Source: FEN-1219 sp964503125 (GTDB lineage: Bacteria > Pseudomonadota > Gammaproteobacteria > Steroidobacterales > Rariloculaceae). From it: a stretch of 64,000 bases of DNA. Location: NCBI GenBank assembly GCA_964503125.1, contig CAZCZE010000058.1, positions 1 through 64,000 on the forward strand, written 5' to 3'. The position numbers were made by a program, and so were the translations under genes. The number at the start of each line of letters is the position of its first letter. Within the stretch, counting starts at the first letter, position 1. Positions 1-7,921 of this stretch are shown here, one piece after another. The notes beneath the pieces are model-generated. The model was not told the origin of the DNA, ran no database searches, and saw only the letters and a program-made list of their open reading frames with translations.

Positions 1-130
1 CGTCGATTGTGTCAAAGCCGCCGTCTGATCGCGACGCCGAATCGGCCTCACGACCCATTTCGGAGCGGACTTTCAGCGCAGCGACGCTGCCGATCGGAGC
101 TCTCGCCTCGCCGCGCGCAGCACCGCCCGC
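1..130. repeat. 130-bp perfect direct repeat, copy 1
   Basis: These bases are identical to 1934-2063 and in the same orientation. The copy may continue off the left edge of the window. In both places the repeat lies directly beside IS91-family transposase debris, on the downstream side in the transposase sense. No convincing protein is encoded within the repeat itself. Confidence 0.85.
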
Positions 131-139
131 CGCTCGCGC

Positions 140-334
140 TCAAGAACACGAGCCCGTTCGACGATCACCGGTCCCTCTTCCTGCTGGGGTGATCGCCGCT
201 CGCAACGCCGCGTGCGCCGCGAAAACTCCGTGAAATCTCCTCAGATGTACCCGCGGCGGCGGCACCAGAGCAGCCAACCGGGCGATGAAGTCCAACGGGC
301 TTGGCCAGCGCACGCCGCAGAGGGTAGACACCAT
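140..334 (-). pseudogene. IS91-family transposase C-terminal relic
   Basis: About 40 codons on the minus strand (roughly 184-303) read DFIARLAALVPPPRVHL and then a GVFAAHAALRAA block. This is the same segment as in the better preserved IS91 C-terminal half at 14825-15523. The flanking sequence on both sides is unrelated, so this is a short internal relic with no catalytic part. IS91-family transposases are HUH-type enzymes that move DNA by rolling-circle replication. Confidence 0.75.
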
Positions 335-509
335 GGGGGCGGTCGTCTTTTCTTCGATCTCGTCTCCTGGGGCCGCTGGTCAATGGAATTTCACCCGAGT
401 CAGGTGATATGGCTACCGCAGTGAATCGAAGATCCGGTCGAAGTAGTAGATACCCGCCACGAAAGGAGCGATGATATTTACCAGCGGATCCCACTACGCG
501 GAGCCATCG

Positions 510-1892
510 ATGGCAGCCGAAGCCGTCTGCAGAGCCGCCCTGTCGACCATGCTCTTGGGAGTACTTTCGTTCCTTGCTTGCCAAACGGCATTCGGGCAAG
601 AGGAATTCGAGTTGGTCGCGAGCGACGAGTCGCAGCGCCAGCTCGTTGAGCAAATCCAGGCAATTCATGCGCGCGACGGCGTCCACGCCGAAGGGTTGAT
701 CGGTCCGTTCTCGGAGCTCGCACGGTTATACGAGCAAAGCGGAGATTACGCTTTGGCCGTCGCCGCGCTCGACCTCGCGGCGTACCTGGTTCGTGTCAAT
801 CGCGGAGTCCATTCGCTCGACCAGCGGCCGCTGCTGCAGCAAGCGATTCGCAACGCGAGGGCGGGGGGCAATCTCGCCGCGGCGTGGGACCGGGAGGACG
901 ATCTGCTCGACCTCGCCGCGCGGCATCCAGAGGACTTACGAACCGTGCCGCTGTTTCGCGAGGTTGCGGAGGGATGGATGGGTCTCAACGCGCTCGCGCG
1001 AGGCGGCGAGTACCCGGAATTCCCGCCCGGCTATTGCGATCCGCTGGTGCCTAGCGCCTGTGTTTGGAGCGCGTTGAGCGACGCGCGGGTCAACTATGGC
1101 GCTGCGGCCGAAGTGCTTCTGCGCAACGAGCACTACTCGAGCAGCGAGCTCCGTGAGCTCGAGATGCGGCTGGTCCGCATCGCGCTCATAGTTCGCGAAC
1201 AGGAAGAGCTCGACCGCAAACGAGCGCAGAGTCTCTATCGCGTCGGATCGGTCCCGAAACGACGCGAAATACTGTGGGTGCGCCCGGACATAGTGAAGGA
1301 ATTGGGCGTAGCGGATCGGCTCGATTACCTCGCGCCCGGCGGGCCCGGTGACGAAGCAGCCACCGCGCAAGGCGAGCCCACGGCCGTAATTTCCCCTGGT
1401 CCGACCGGCTACGAGTTTGGCAGGCGAAGCCTCGTGCGGCTCTACCGCTACGAGGTCGCGAGCTCGGCCCCGGTCGTGCAGCAAGTGGAAGCCATCGTTC
1501 GGCTGGCGGATTGGGACTTGCGGTACTCGCGCAATTCCCTGGCGCTCGAAGGGTACGCGCAGGCCCACGCGTTCCTCAAGAAAGCGGGCACGCAAGCGGC
1601 GATCGACGCCTTGTTCTCGCCGCCGCTGCCCCTTGTGCTGCCGACGTTCGAGCCGAATCCGCTCGTTGCCGGGACCGCCGAAGAGTCCACCGGCTACATC
1701 GACGTTGCCTTCACCATTACGCAGCTCGGAGAGCCGCGCCGGATGAGGATCGTCGATGCCACGTCGAACGCAACTGAAGCTGCGAAAAAAGACCTCGCGG
1801 CGTTGATCAGCAGCAGTCGGTTCCGTCCGCGCTTGGTCCGCGGTGAATTCGGCGCTTCGCCGGTTCAGGTGCGCTACTACTTGAACGAGTGA
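510..1892 (+). CDS. Secreted TPR-like protein with TonB-like C-terminus
   Basis: The 460-residue protein opens with a hydrophobic export signal ending near AFGQ. It continues with helical segments resembling tetratricopeptide repeats (a YEQSGDYALAVAALDLAAYL stretch) and ends in a domain of about 70 residues with the pattern of TonB C-terminal domains (GYIDVAFTITQLGEPRRMRI, then a FRPR block). TonB-type domains bind outer-membrane receptors, but this one lacks the usual N-terminal membrane anchor followed by a proline-rich spacer. The start at 510 is preferred because GGAG lies 6 bases upstream. An upstream in-frame ATG at 471 has AGGAG only 2 bases away. The gene sits alone between IS91 remnants that carry a 130-bp direct repeat, so it may have been carried with them. 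The exact role is unknown. Confidence 0.7.
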   Translation: MAAEAVCRAALSTMLLGVLSFLACQTAFGQEEFELVASDESQRQLVEQIQAIHARDGVHAEGLIGPFSELARLYEQSGDYALAVAALDLAAYLVRVNRGVHSLDQRPLLQQAIRNARAGGNLAAAWDREDDLLDLAARHPEDLRTVPLFREVAEGWMGLNALARGGEYPEFPPGYCDPLVPSACVWSALSDARVNYGAAAEVLLRNEHYSSSELRELEMRLVRIALIVREQEELDRKRAQSLYRVGSVPKRREILWVRPDIVKELGVADRLDYLAPGGPGDEAATAQGEPTAVISPGPTGYEFGRRSLVRLYRYEVASSAPVVQQVEAIVRLADWDLRYSRNSLALEGYAQAHAFLKKAGTQAAIDALFSPPLPLVLPTFEPNPLVAGTAEESTGYIDVAFTITQLGEPRRMRIVDATSNATEAAKKDLAALISSSRFRPRLVRGEFGASPVQVRYYLNE

Positions 1893-1910
1893 TAGCCCTA
1901 GGGCTCGATC

Positions 1911-2600
1911 TCAGAGCTGATCGCGGCGCGTAACGTCGATTGTGTCAAAGCCGCCGTCTGATCGCGACGCCGAATCGGCCTCACGACCCATTTCGGAGCG
2001 GACTTTCAGCGCAGCGACGCTGCCGATCGGAGCTCTCGCCTCGCCGCGCGCAGCACCGCCCGCTGGCTCGGTGTCGACGAGGTACGCGCCGTCGAGCACC
2101 AGCATGTGGAAGTGAACATTGAGATTGAGCGCCGACCCAAAGCGCTGGATCAGCGTGACGGCACCCATTGCGCCGGTTGAACGCGTGAGCCGCGCCTTCT
2201 TGAGAATATGCGCCGAGATCGTTCGGTAGACGATCCCGAGCACGTGCCTGAGTGACTTCGGATCGGTGGCGAGCAAGAACCGGAGCGCAAACGGCAGCGA
2301 CAGCACCCACTGGCGAATCGGCTTCGCCGGTAACACCTCGTCCGCAAGGAGCGCGGCGCCGTCCGTCATCCGCCGGGCGCCACAGGAGGGACAAAAGCCG
2401 CGGCGCTTACAGCTGAACGCGACGAGCTTCTCGGCGTAACAGTCCTCGCAGCGTACGCGCAAAAAGCCGTGCTCGAGCCGCCCGCACTTGAGATACGCGG
2501 CGAATTCTTCCTGTACGTAGCTCGGCAACGGTCGGCCCGCAGCCTCACGCACAGCGACGAATTCCGGGTAGTGCCGCTCGACACTGAACGCGTCTGAGCC
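1911..2600 (-). pseudogene. IS91-family transposase, N-terminal half
   Basis: Counting from the GTG at 2552, the reading frame shows the zinc-binding N-terminus (CEDC at 35-38 and CPSC at 54-57) and the HUH metal-binding motif HFHMLVLDG (H147 and H149). Similarity extends a little upstream of 2552. After residue 160 the frame runs into the 130-bp repeat and stops, so the catalytic tyrosine half is missing. A complementary C-terminal half lies at 14825-15523. The family mobilises DNA by rolling-circle transposition and often captures adjacent genes. This copy cannot be active alone. Confidence 0.85.
1934..2063. repeat. 130-bp perfect direct repeat, copy 2
   Basis: This segment is identical to 1-130 and is fused to the inner end of the IS91 N-terminal fragment. 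The two copies bracket the TonB-like gene, an arrangement expected if an IS91-type element duplicated or captured this segment. Confidence 0.85.
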
Positions 2601-2672
2601 AGGCGCCTACGGCATCGTGGCTGCGGGTGGGTGCAGAGAGCCCCTCCGCAGCCGGCCGACGAAGTCCACGTC

Positions 2673-3719
2673 TTAGCGCGTGCTCAACGTGGATTGGAGG
2701 TCGGCGAGGATGGAGAGAGCGATCGACTCGGGCGAGTCGGCGCCAATGTCGAGGCCGACGGGGCCCTTGAGGCGCTCGCGGAGCTGCGGCGCAGTCTCGG
2801 CGAGCTCGTGGAGCAAGCGCTCGCGGCGCGCGCGCGGGCCGAGCACGCCGAGGTAGCGGCTCGCGCCGCCCGCGAGCTCCGCGAGGTACTTGCGGTCGGT
2901 GGCGAGATGATGGCTCATGACGACGATGGCGTCGAAGTCCTCGACGGGCAGCGCACGTCGCAAGCGCTCGGGCTCGACGAGCACCGTGCGCTCGGCGCAC
3001 TCGAAGCCGCCGCGCTTAAGATACGCGGGCCGATGGTCGGCGACGGTCACGAACCAGCCGAGCTCCGCGGCCATCGCGACGAGCGGCACGGCGTCGAGTC
3101 CGGCGCCGAGCACGAGCAGCTTCGGGATCGGCCGCACGGGCGCGCGCAGGATCGTGCAACCGTCGCGCGTCACGAGCCGCGCCTCCGTGCTGCCGAGAGC
3201 CGCGCGACTCGCCGCCGCGACGATTGCAGCTGCGCTACCCGCGATGCCGAACGTGCGCTCACCGGTGCTCGTAGCGACCGCCGTCGCGCCGACGGGCACC
3301 TCGGACGTGCTGCTCTCGATGACGGTGGCGACACCCGCGCCGCGCGCACCGACCAGCGCCTCGGCGATGGCCGCGAACGGCTGATAGTCGTTACCGGCCG
3401 AGAGCGGCTGAAGGAACACGCGCAGCAACCCGTTGCAGCCGATGCCGAGGCCCCAGAGCTCGTCGGCCTCGTCGCGCAGATCGTAGGTCACGGCGACCGC
3501 TTGCCCGCTCGCCACGACGCCGCGAGCGCGTTCGGCGAGGTCGCCCTCGAGGCAACCGCCGCTCACGAGGCCGCGGTAGTCGCCGTTCGCCGCGAGCAGG
3601 ATGCGATGACCGGCCTTGCTGTACGTCGAGCCCGCAGTCTCGTACACGGTCGCGAGCACGAGCGGCTCGCTCGCGGCTCGCCACGCGTGGAACGACTGCA
3701 AGAGTTGACGGGCTCCCAT
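2673..3719 (-). CDS. xdhC: XdhC family molybdenum-hydroxylase maturation factor
   Basis: This 348-residue protein has the two-part XdhC/CoxI layout. The N-terminal part carries the conserved SGGCLEGDL stretch, and the C-terminal part is a Rossmann-like domain (LLVLGAGLDAVPLVAMAAEL, then a GVLGPRARR block). XdhC proteins bind molybdenum cofactor and assist its sulfuration and insertion into xanthine dehydrogenase-type enzymes in the cytoplasm. It lies upstream of and divergent from folE and modBC. A molybdenum hydroxylase pair is encoded at 53.4-56.2 kb and a broken one at about 15.6 kb, so a client is plausible in the same genome. Confidence 0.88.
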   Translation of the reverse strand: MGARQLLQSFHAWRAASEPLVLATVYETAGSTYSKAGHRILLAANGDYRGLVSGGCLEGDLAERARGVVASGQAVAVTYDLRDEADELWGLGIGCNGLLRVFLQPLSAGNDYQPFAAIAEALVGARGAGVATVIESSTSEVPVGATAVATSTGERTFGIAGSAAAIVAAASRAALGSTEARLVTRDGCTILRAPVRPIPKLLVLGAGLDAVPLVAMAAELGWFVTVADHRPAYLKRGGFECAERTVLVEPERLRRALPVEDFDAIVVMSHHLATDRKYLAELAGGASRYLGVLGPRARRERLLHELAETAPQLRERLKGPVGLDIGADSPESIALSILADLQSTLSTR

Positions 3720-3833
3720 GCGAATGGCGCGGCTTATCGGCTCGGCGGCTCAATATGCCAGCGCCGCCCCAAGGTTGCACCACCCCGCAACGGCGACTTA
3801 GACTGCCTGCCCTCGCAAAACGAGACGCCCGCA

Positions 3834-4454
3834 GTGAGCCGACGCCAACGTGCCTCCGCCGCGAAAGCCAAGAGCAAGCCATCGCGCGCCGCTGCGGAAG
3901 CCGCCGTGCGCACCTTGCTCGAGTGGATCGGCGACGATCCGGACCGCGAGGGCTTGCAGGGCACGCCGGGGCGCGTCGTGCGCGCGTACGAGGATTGGTT
4001 CAGCGGCTACGCGGACGATCCGCTCGACTTTCTCCGCCGCACGTTCCAGGAGGTCGACGGCTACGACGAGATGGTCGTGTTGCGTGACATCGGTTTCGAG
4101 TCGCACTGCGAGCATCACATGGCGCCGATCATCGGCAAGGTGCACATTGGCTACCTGCCCGACCGCAAGGTCGTCGGCATCAGCAAGCTCGCGCGCGTCG
4201 TCGAGGTGTTTGCACGGCGGCTGCAAGTCCAAGAGACACTCACGGCGCAGATCGCCCACTGCATCGAGGACGTGCTCAAGCCGCGCGGCGTCGCCGTCGT
4301 GGTCGAAGCCACTCATCAATGCATGACGACGCGTGGCGTGCGCAAACACGGCGTGTCGATGATCACGAGCCAGCTGCTCGGACACTTCCGCTCCGACCCG
4401 CGCACGCGCGCCGAATTCCTGGCGATGATCGGTCGCGCGGGTAACGCTGGCTGA
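3834..4454 (+). CDS. folE: GTP cyclohydrolase I
   Basis: GTP cyclohydrolase I converts GTP to 7,8-dihydroneopterin triphosphate, the first step of folate and pterin synthesis. The protein of 206 residues shows the family core: a zinc-ligand region reading FESHCEHHMAPIIGKVHIGY, then KVVGISKLARVVEVFARR, and near the end the HQCMTTRGVRKHG motif with the second zinc cysteine. The GTG at 3834 gives the usual short N-terminal tail. The frame is open far upstream with no further family sequence, so longer starts are rejected. It is divergent from xdhC and followed by a pilin relic. Confidence 0.93.
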   Translation: MSRRQRASAAKAKSKPSRAAAEAAVRTLLEWIGDDPDREGLQGTPGRVVRAYEDWFSGYADDPLDFLRRTFQEVDGYDEMVVLRDIGFESHCEHHMAPIIGKVHIGYLPDRKVVGISKLARVVEVFARRLQVQETLTAQIAHCIEDVLKPRGVAVVVEATHQCMTTRGVRKHGVSMITSQLLGHFRSDPRTRAEFLAMIGRAGNAG

Positions 4455-4456
4455 CG

Positions 4457-4640
4457 CCGTTCGACCTAACCACTGTCGTCGACGGCGTGTTGATCGCGAC
4501 CTTCGGCAACGAGGCCAACGCGGCGATCAACGGTCTTACGCTGACCGTCACGCCGTACGAGACCGCCGACCGCAGCATCGTGTGGCGCTGCGGCACGGCG
4601 CCGGCGCCGGCGGGTGGGCTCGCCCTGCCGGCTCTAGCTA
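4457..4640 (+). pseudogene. Type IV pilin C-terminal relic
   Basis: Directly after the folE stop, one frame reads VVDGVLIATFGNEANAAING, then LTVTPYETAD and a VWRCG block. This is the pattern of the C-terminal half of type IV pilins (PilA/PilE), including the cysteine of the D-region loop. The signal peptide, N-terminal helix and first cysteine are absent, so it is a relic. It occupies the position just upstream of modB where modA would normally be found. Recognition is from family pattern only. Confidence 0.6.
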
Positions 4641-4725
4641 GCGGTCGGTCGCGCGCTCCCATGCGCGATTGACAGTGCGCCGCGGCGCGTGGCTACATGG
4701 AACGCCACGACCGCGGACGGATGAG

Positions 4726-5403
4726 ATGGCGGAACTCGAGCTCGGACCCGTAGCCTTAAGCCTCGAGCTCGCCGCAGTCACGGCCGCAGCGCTTCTCATG
4801 ATCGCGACGCCGCTCGCCTGGTGGCTCGCGTTCACGCAAAGCCGTGCACGGGCCGTCGTCGAAGCGGTGGTGGCCATGCCGCTCGTGCTGCCGCCGACCG
4901 TGCTCGGCTTCTACCTCTTGATCCTGCTCGGGCCCGCGGCCCCGCTCGGCCGCGCGTGGCTTAGTCTCACCGACGACACGCTGACGTTCTCGTTCGCGGG
5001 GCTCGTCGTCGCATCGGTCATCTATTCGTTCCCGTTCGCGGTGCAGCCGCTGCAAGCCGCGTTCGAAGGCGTGGGCCGTCGGCCGCTCGAAGCGGCGGCG
5101 ACGCTCGGTGCAGGACGGTTCGAGCAGTTCTGGCGCGTCGCCTCGCCGCTCGCGGTACGCGGCTACGTCTCGGCCATCGTGCTCGCGTTCGCGCACACGC
5201 TCGGCGAGTTCGGCGTCGTGCTCATGGTCGGCGGCAACATCCCTGGCAGCACCAGGGTGATCTCGATCGCGATCTACGAGCACGTGGAGACGATCGAGTA
5301 CGCACAGGCGCACGTGCTCGCGGCAGGCCTGCTCGTGTTCTCGTTCGTGGTGCTGCTGTCGGTGTACACGCTCAACCGCCGCCTGCCGCTCGTGCGGACC
5401 TGA
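4726..5403 (+). CDS. modB: Molybdate ABC transporter permease ModB
   Basis: ModB is the membrane channel of the high-affinity molybdate importer. The 225-residue protein has about five hydrophobic segments and the permease coupling motif region (EAAATLGAGRFEQFWRVASP followed by hydrophobic helices and AHTLGEFGVVLMVGG). The ATG at 4726 is chosen because the first membrane helix follows about 10 residues later; a longer in-frame start at 4669 would add an unlikely tail. modC follows 16 bases downstream. No periplasmic binding protein gene (modA) is present in the window. Confidence 0.92.
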   Translation: MAELELGPVALSLELAAVTAAALLMIATPLAWWLAFTQSRARAVVEAVVAMPLVLPPTVLGFYLLILLGPAAPLGRAWLSLTDDTLTFSFAGLVVASVIYSFPFAVQPLQAAFEGVGRRPLEAAATLGAGRFEQFWRVASPLAVRGYVSAIVLAFAHTLGEFGVVLMVGGNIPGSTRVISIAIYEHVETIEYAQAHVLAAGLLVFSFVVLLSVYTLNRRLPLVRT

Positions 5404-5419
5404 GACGCGATCGCGGCCC

Positions 5420-6487
5420 ATGACCACTCTGGCGCTGCACGTCGCGCTCAGCCGCCCGGGCTTCACGCTCGAGGTGCGCCAGGATCTGCCGCTCGCCGGC
5501 ATCACCGCGCTGTTCGGTGCGAGCGGGTCGGGCAAGACCACGCTGCTGCGCATCATCGCGGGCCTCGAGCGGGACGCGCGCGGCACGGTCGCGTTCGACG
5601 GCGAGCCATGGCAAGGCGAGAACGTGCGGGTGCCGGCGCAGCGGCGCGGCATCGGCTACGTATTCCAGGATGGCCGCTTGTTTCCGCACCTGACCGTCGA
5701 GCAGAACCTTCGCTTCGCGCTCGGGCGGCAACGCCGCGCGCTCGCGGTCGACTTCGCGGCCGCGGTAGCCGCGCTCGACTTGGGCGCGCTGCTCGCGCGC
5801 CGTACGCCGTCGCTCTCGGGCGGCGAGCAGCAGCGTGTCGCGATCGCCCGCGCACTGCTGGGCGGCCCGCGCCTCATGCTCATGGACGAGCCGCTGTCGT
5901 CGCTCGATCTCAACCGCAAGAAAGAGATCCTGCCGCTCATCGAGAAGCTGCCCGAGACGTTCGGCGTGCCCGTGCTCTACGTCACCCACAACGTCGACGA
6001 AGTCGTGCGGCTCGCGAACGACGTGCTGTTGCTCAGCGCCGGACGCGTCGGTGCGTACGGCAAGGTAGCCGAGGTACTCGAACGCCTCGACCTCTCGCCG
6101 CTCACGGGCGGCGTCGAGACGGGCGCCGTGCTCCGCACGGAGGTTGCGGCTTACGACGGCGGCGTGGCGACGCTGCGCGTCGGCACGCAGCAGCTACGCG
6201 TGACGATGGGCACGACGTCCGTTGGCGCCCCGCGCCGCATCCGCATCCACGCCCGCGACGTCGCGATCGCGACAGCACGGCCGCAGCACCTGAGCATACG
6301 CAACGTGCTCGTCGCGCGTATCCTGCGCATCGAGCCAGGCACCGGCATGAACGTCGAGCTGTTGCTCGACGTCGAGGGCGAGCATCTGCGCTCGCGCATC
6401 ACGCGGGAAGCCAGTGACGAGCTCGCGCTCGCCGCGGGCCAGCAAGTCTTCGCCCTCGTCAAGAGCGTAGCCCTCGAGGAGAGATAG
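5420..6487 (+). CDS. modC: Molybdate ABC transporter ATP-binding protein ModC
   Basis: The 355-residue cytoplasmic ATPase has a Walker A (GASGSGKTTLL), a signature motif (LSGGEQQRVAIARALL), a Walker B (LMLMDEPLSSLD) and an H-loop (YVTHN). These are followed by a C-terminal TOBE-type domain of about 70 residues (starting near SIRNVLVARIL) that binds oxyanion in ModC proteins. It powers uptake with ModB. The TOBE domain separates it from generic ABC ATPases. The last base of its stop codon is the first base of a large palindrome. Confidence 0.93.
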   Translation: MTTLALHVALSRPGFTLEVRQDLPLAGITALFGASGSGKTTLLRIIAGLERDARGTVAFDGEPWQGENVRVPAQRRGIGYVFQDGRLFPHLTVEQNLRFALGRQRRALAVDFAAAVAALDLGALLARRTPSLSGGEQQRVAIARALLGGPRLMLMDEPLSSLDLNRKKEILPLIEKLPETFGVPVLYVTHNVDEVVRLANDVLLLSAGRVGAYGKVAEVLERLDLSPLTGGVETGAVLRTEVAAYDGGVATLRVGTQQLRVTMGTTSVGAPRRIRIHARDVAIATARPQHLSIRNVLVARILRIEPGTGMNVELLLDVEGEHLRSRITREASDELALAAGQQVFALVKSVALEER

Positions 6488-6535
6488 GTGCCGGTGTTAC
6501 GGTTTCGGTTCAACCGAAACCGTAACACCGGCACC
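6487..6535. repeat. 49-bp palindrome (24-bp arms, 1-base loop)
   Basis: The left arm (6487-6510) and right arm (6512-6535) are perfect reverse complements around a single C at 6511. It begins at the last base of the modC stop and ends 10 bases before the next start codon. It has no T-run, so it is not a classic intrinsic terminator. Such palindromes can be REP-type or mobile-element-derived repeats, or may stabilise the mRNA 3' end. No second copy was noticed in this window. Confidence 0.9.
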
Positions 6536-6545
6536 AGGATCGATT

Positions 6546-7493
6546 ATGAACGTCACCAACTTGGATTCCGTGACTTTCGGCGTCACCGACCTCGCGGCGT
6601 GCCGCCGGTTTTGGACCGACTTCGGCCTCGTCGAGGCGAATGCCGACGGCGCCACGATCTTCAGCTGCCAGAACGGCTCGACCGTCGTGCTGCGCGGCGC
6701 CGACGATCCGGCGCTGCCCGATCCCGTCGAGCCTGGCGCGACGCAGCGCGAAGCGACGTTCGGTGTGAAGTCGACCGACGACTTGAGTGCCATCGTCAAC
6801 GAGCTCGAGCGCGATCGGCCCGTGCGCGTCGACGCCGACGGCACGGTGCGCGCGCACGACCCGCTGGGTTTCGCCGTCGCGTTTCGCGTCGCGCGCTGCA
6901 AGCCCATCGTCGCGCCGGAGCTCAAGTTCAACACACCGGGCAGGCCCGACCGCATCAACACGCGCGGGCAGTTCTTCAAAGCCGTCGCGCCGCTCGAGAT
7001 GACACACACGGTGTTCATGATCGACGAGCTCGACGAGGTCGTGCCGTTCTACACCGAGCGCCTCGGCTTCATCGTCAGCGACTGCTACCCCGGGCGCGCC
7101 TACTTCCTGCGCGGCGGCGCGTCGAATCATCATCACGATCTATTCCTGCTCAACGTGGGCAATAAGCGGGGGTTTCACCATCTCGCGTTCGAGCTCGGCT
7201 CGATCCACGAGCTGTTCGGCGGCGGTCTCAACATGACGCGGCGCGGTTGGCGCACGGCCTTAGGTCCCGGGCGCCATCCGATCTCGTCGTGCTACTTCTG
7301 GTATTTCCACTCGCCCTGCGGCGGCGCGGCCGAGTACGACTTCGATTCCGACGTCGTCGACGAGCGCTGGGTGCCGGGGCGATTCGAGCAGACCCCGGAG
7401 GCCTTCGCCGAGTGGTGCCTCGCCGAAGGCTTGGCGGATTCTCTGTTGTATAAAGGCGTCCAAACAGGCGACACGATCCAACGCAAGAGTTGA
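6546..7493 (+). CDS. VOC family (extradiol dioxygenase-like) protein
   Basis: The 315-residue protein has two vicinal-oxygen-chelate modules, about 1-125 and 145-300. The second module carries a possible type I extradiol metal triad: H154 (EMTHTVFM), H211 or H212 (GFHHLAFEL) and E263 (AAEYDFD). The start at 6546 has AGGA 6 bases upstream. It precedes ligA and ligB by 32 bases and is probably co-transcribed with them, so a role on a catechol-type or hydroxylated aromatic acid is likely. It could also be a glyoxalase-like isomerase. The substrate cannot be read from sequence. Confidence 0.8.
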   Translation: MNVTNLDSVTFGVTDLAACRRFWTDFGLVEANADGATIFSCQNGSTVVLRGADDPALPDPVEPGATQREATFGVKSTDDLSAIVNELERDRPVRVDADGTVRAHDPLGFAVAFRVARCKPIVAPELKFNTPGRPDRINTRGQFFKAVAPLEMTHTVFMIDELDEVVPFYTERLGFIVSDCYPGRAYFLRGGASNHHHDLFLLNVGNKRGFHHLAFELGSIHELFGGGLNMTRRGWRTALGPGRHPISSCYFWYFHSPCGGAAEYDFDSDVVDERWVPGRFEQTPEAFAEWCLAEGLADSLLYKGVQTGDTIQRKS

Positions 7494-7525
7494 CACCGGC
7501 GGAGCGGAACGGTCTCATCACAACC

Positions 7526-7921
7526 ATGAGCAAAAAACCTGAAGAATACGAGGACATACCGGGCACGTGGGTGTTCGACGCGGAACGTGCGCGCAAGGGC
7601 TACCACTTGAACGCGTTTTTCTACTCGCTGATGAAGGCCGAGAACCGTGCCGAGTTCCTGGCCGACGAGCGCAAGTATCTCGAGAAGTTTCCGATGACCG
7701 AGGCCCAGCGCGACGCCGTGATGGAACGCGCTTGGAACACGCTGCTCGAGCTCGGCGGAGTTTCGTATGCGGTCGTCAAGCTCGCGTTCACGGACAAGAA
7801 GTCTTATCAGCACATGGCGTCGAAGATGGCCGGCGTTCCCGAGAGCGAATACGTGAAGATGATGTTGGCGGGCGGGCGTTCCCCGGACGGCTGGCGCTCG
7901 AAGTCGGAGAGGAACGGCTGA
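7526..7921 (+). CDS. ligA: Protocatechuate 4,5-dioxygenase alpha subunit
   Basis: The 131-residue protein follows the LigA pattern closely: DIPGTWVFDAERARKGYHLN, a SLMKAENR stretch, and near the end the MMLAGGRSP motif. LigA is the small subunit that caps the active site of the LigAB type II extradiol dioxygenase, which opens protocatechuate between C4 and C5 to 4-carboxy-2-hydroxymuconate-6-semialdehyde. The ATG at 7526 gives the usual length. Its stop overlaps the ligB start by one base (TGATG), so the two are translationally coupled. Confidence 0.9.
   Translation: MSKKPEEYEDIPGTWVFDAERARKGYHLNAFFYSLMKAENRAEFLADERKYLEKFPMTEAQRDAVMERAWNTLLELGGVSYAVVKLAFTDKKSYQHMASKMAGVPESEYVKMMLAGGRSPDGWRSKSERNG

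Noticed and set aside
2631..3833. An in-frame upstream extension of folE by about 400 codons.
   Set aside because: It lies antisense to xdhC and shows no similarity to any folate enzyme; the family core begins after the GTG at 3834.
4726..6487. Considered calling a complete molybdate importer operon.
   Set aside because: No periplasmic binding protein gene was found anywhere in the window; only modB and modC are supported.
6487..6535. Considered calling the palindrome an intrinsic terminator or a CRISPR-type repeat.
   Set aside because: No T-run follows, it lies 10 bases before a co-directional start codon, and no second unit or spacer exists.
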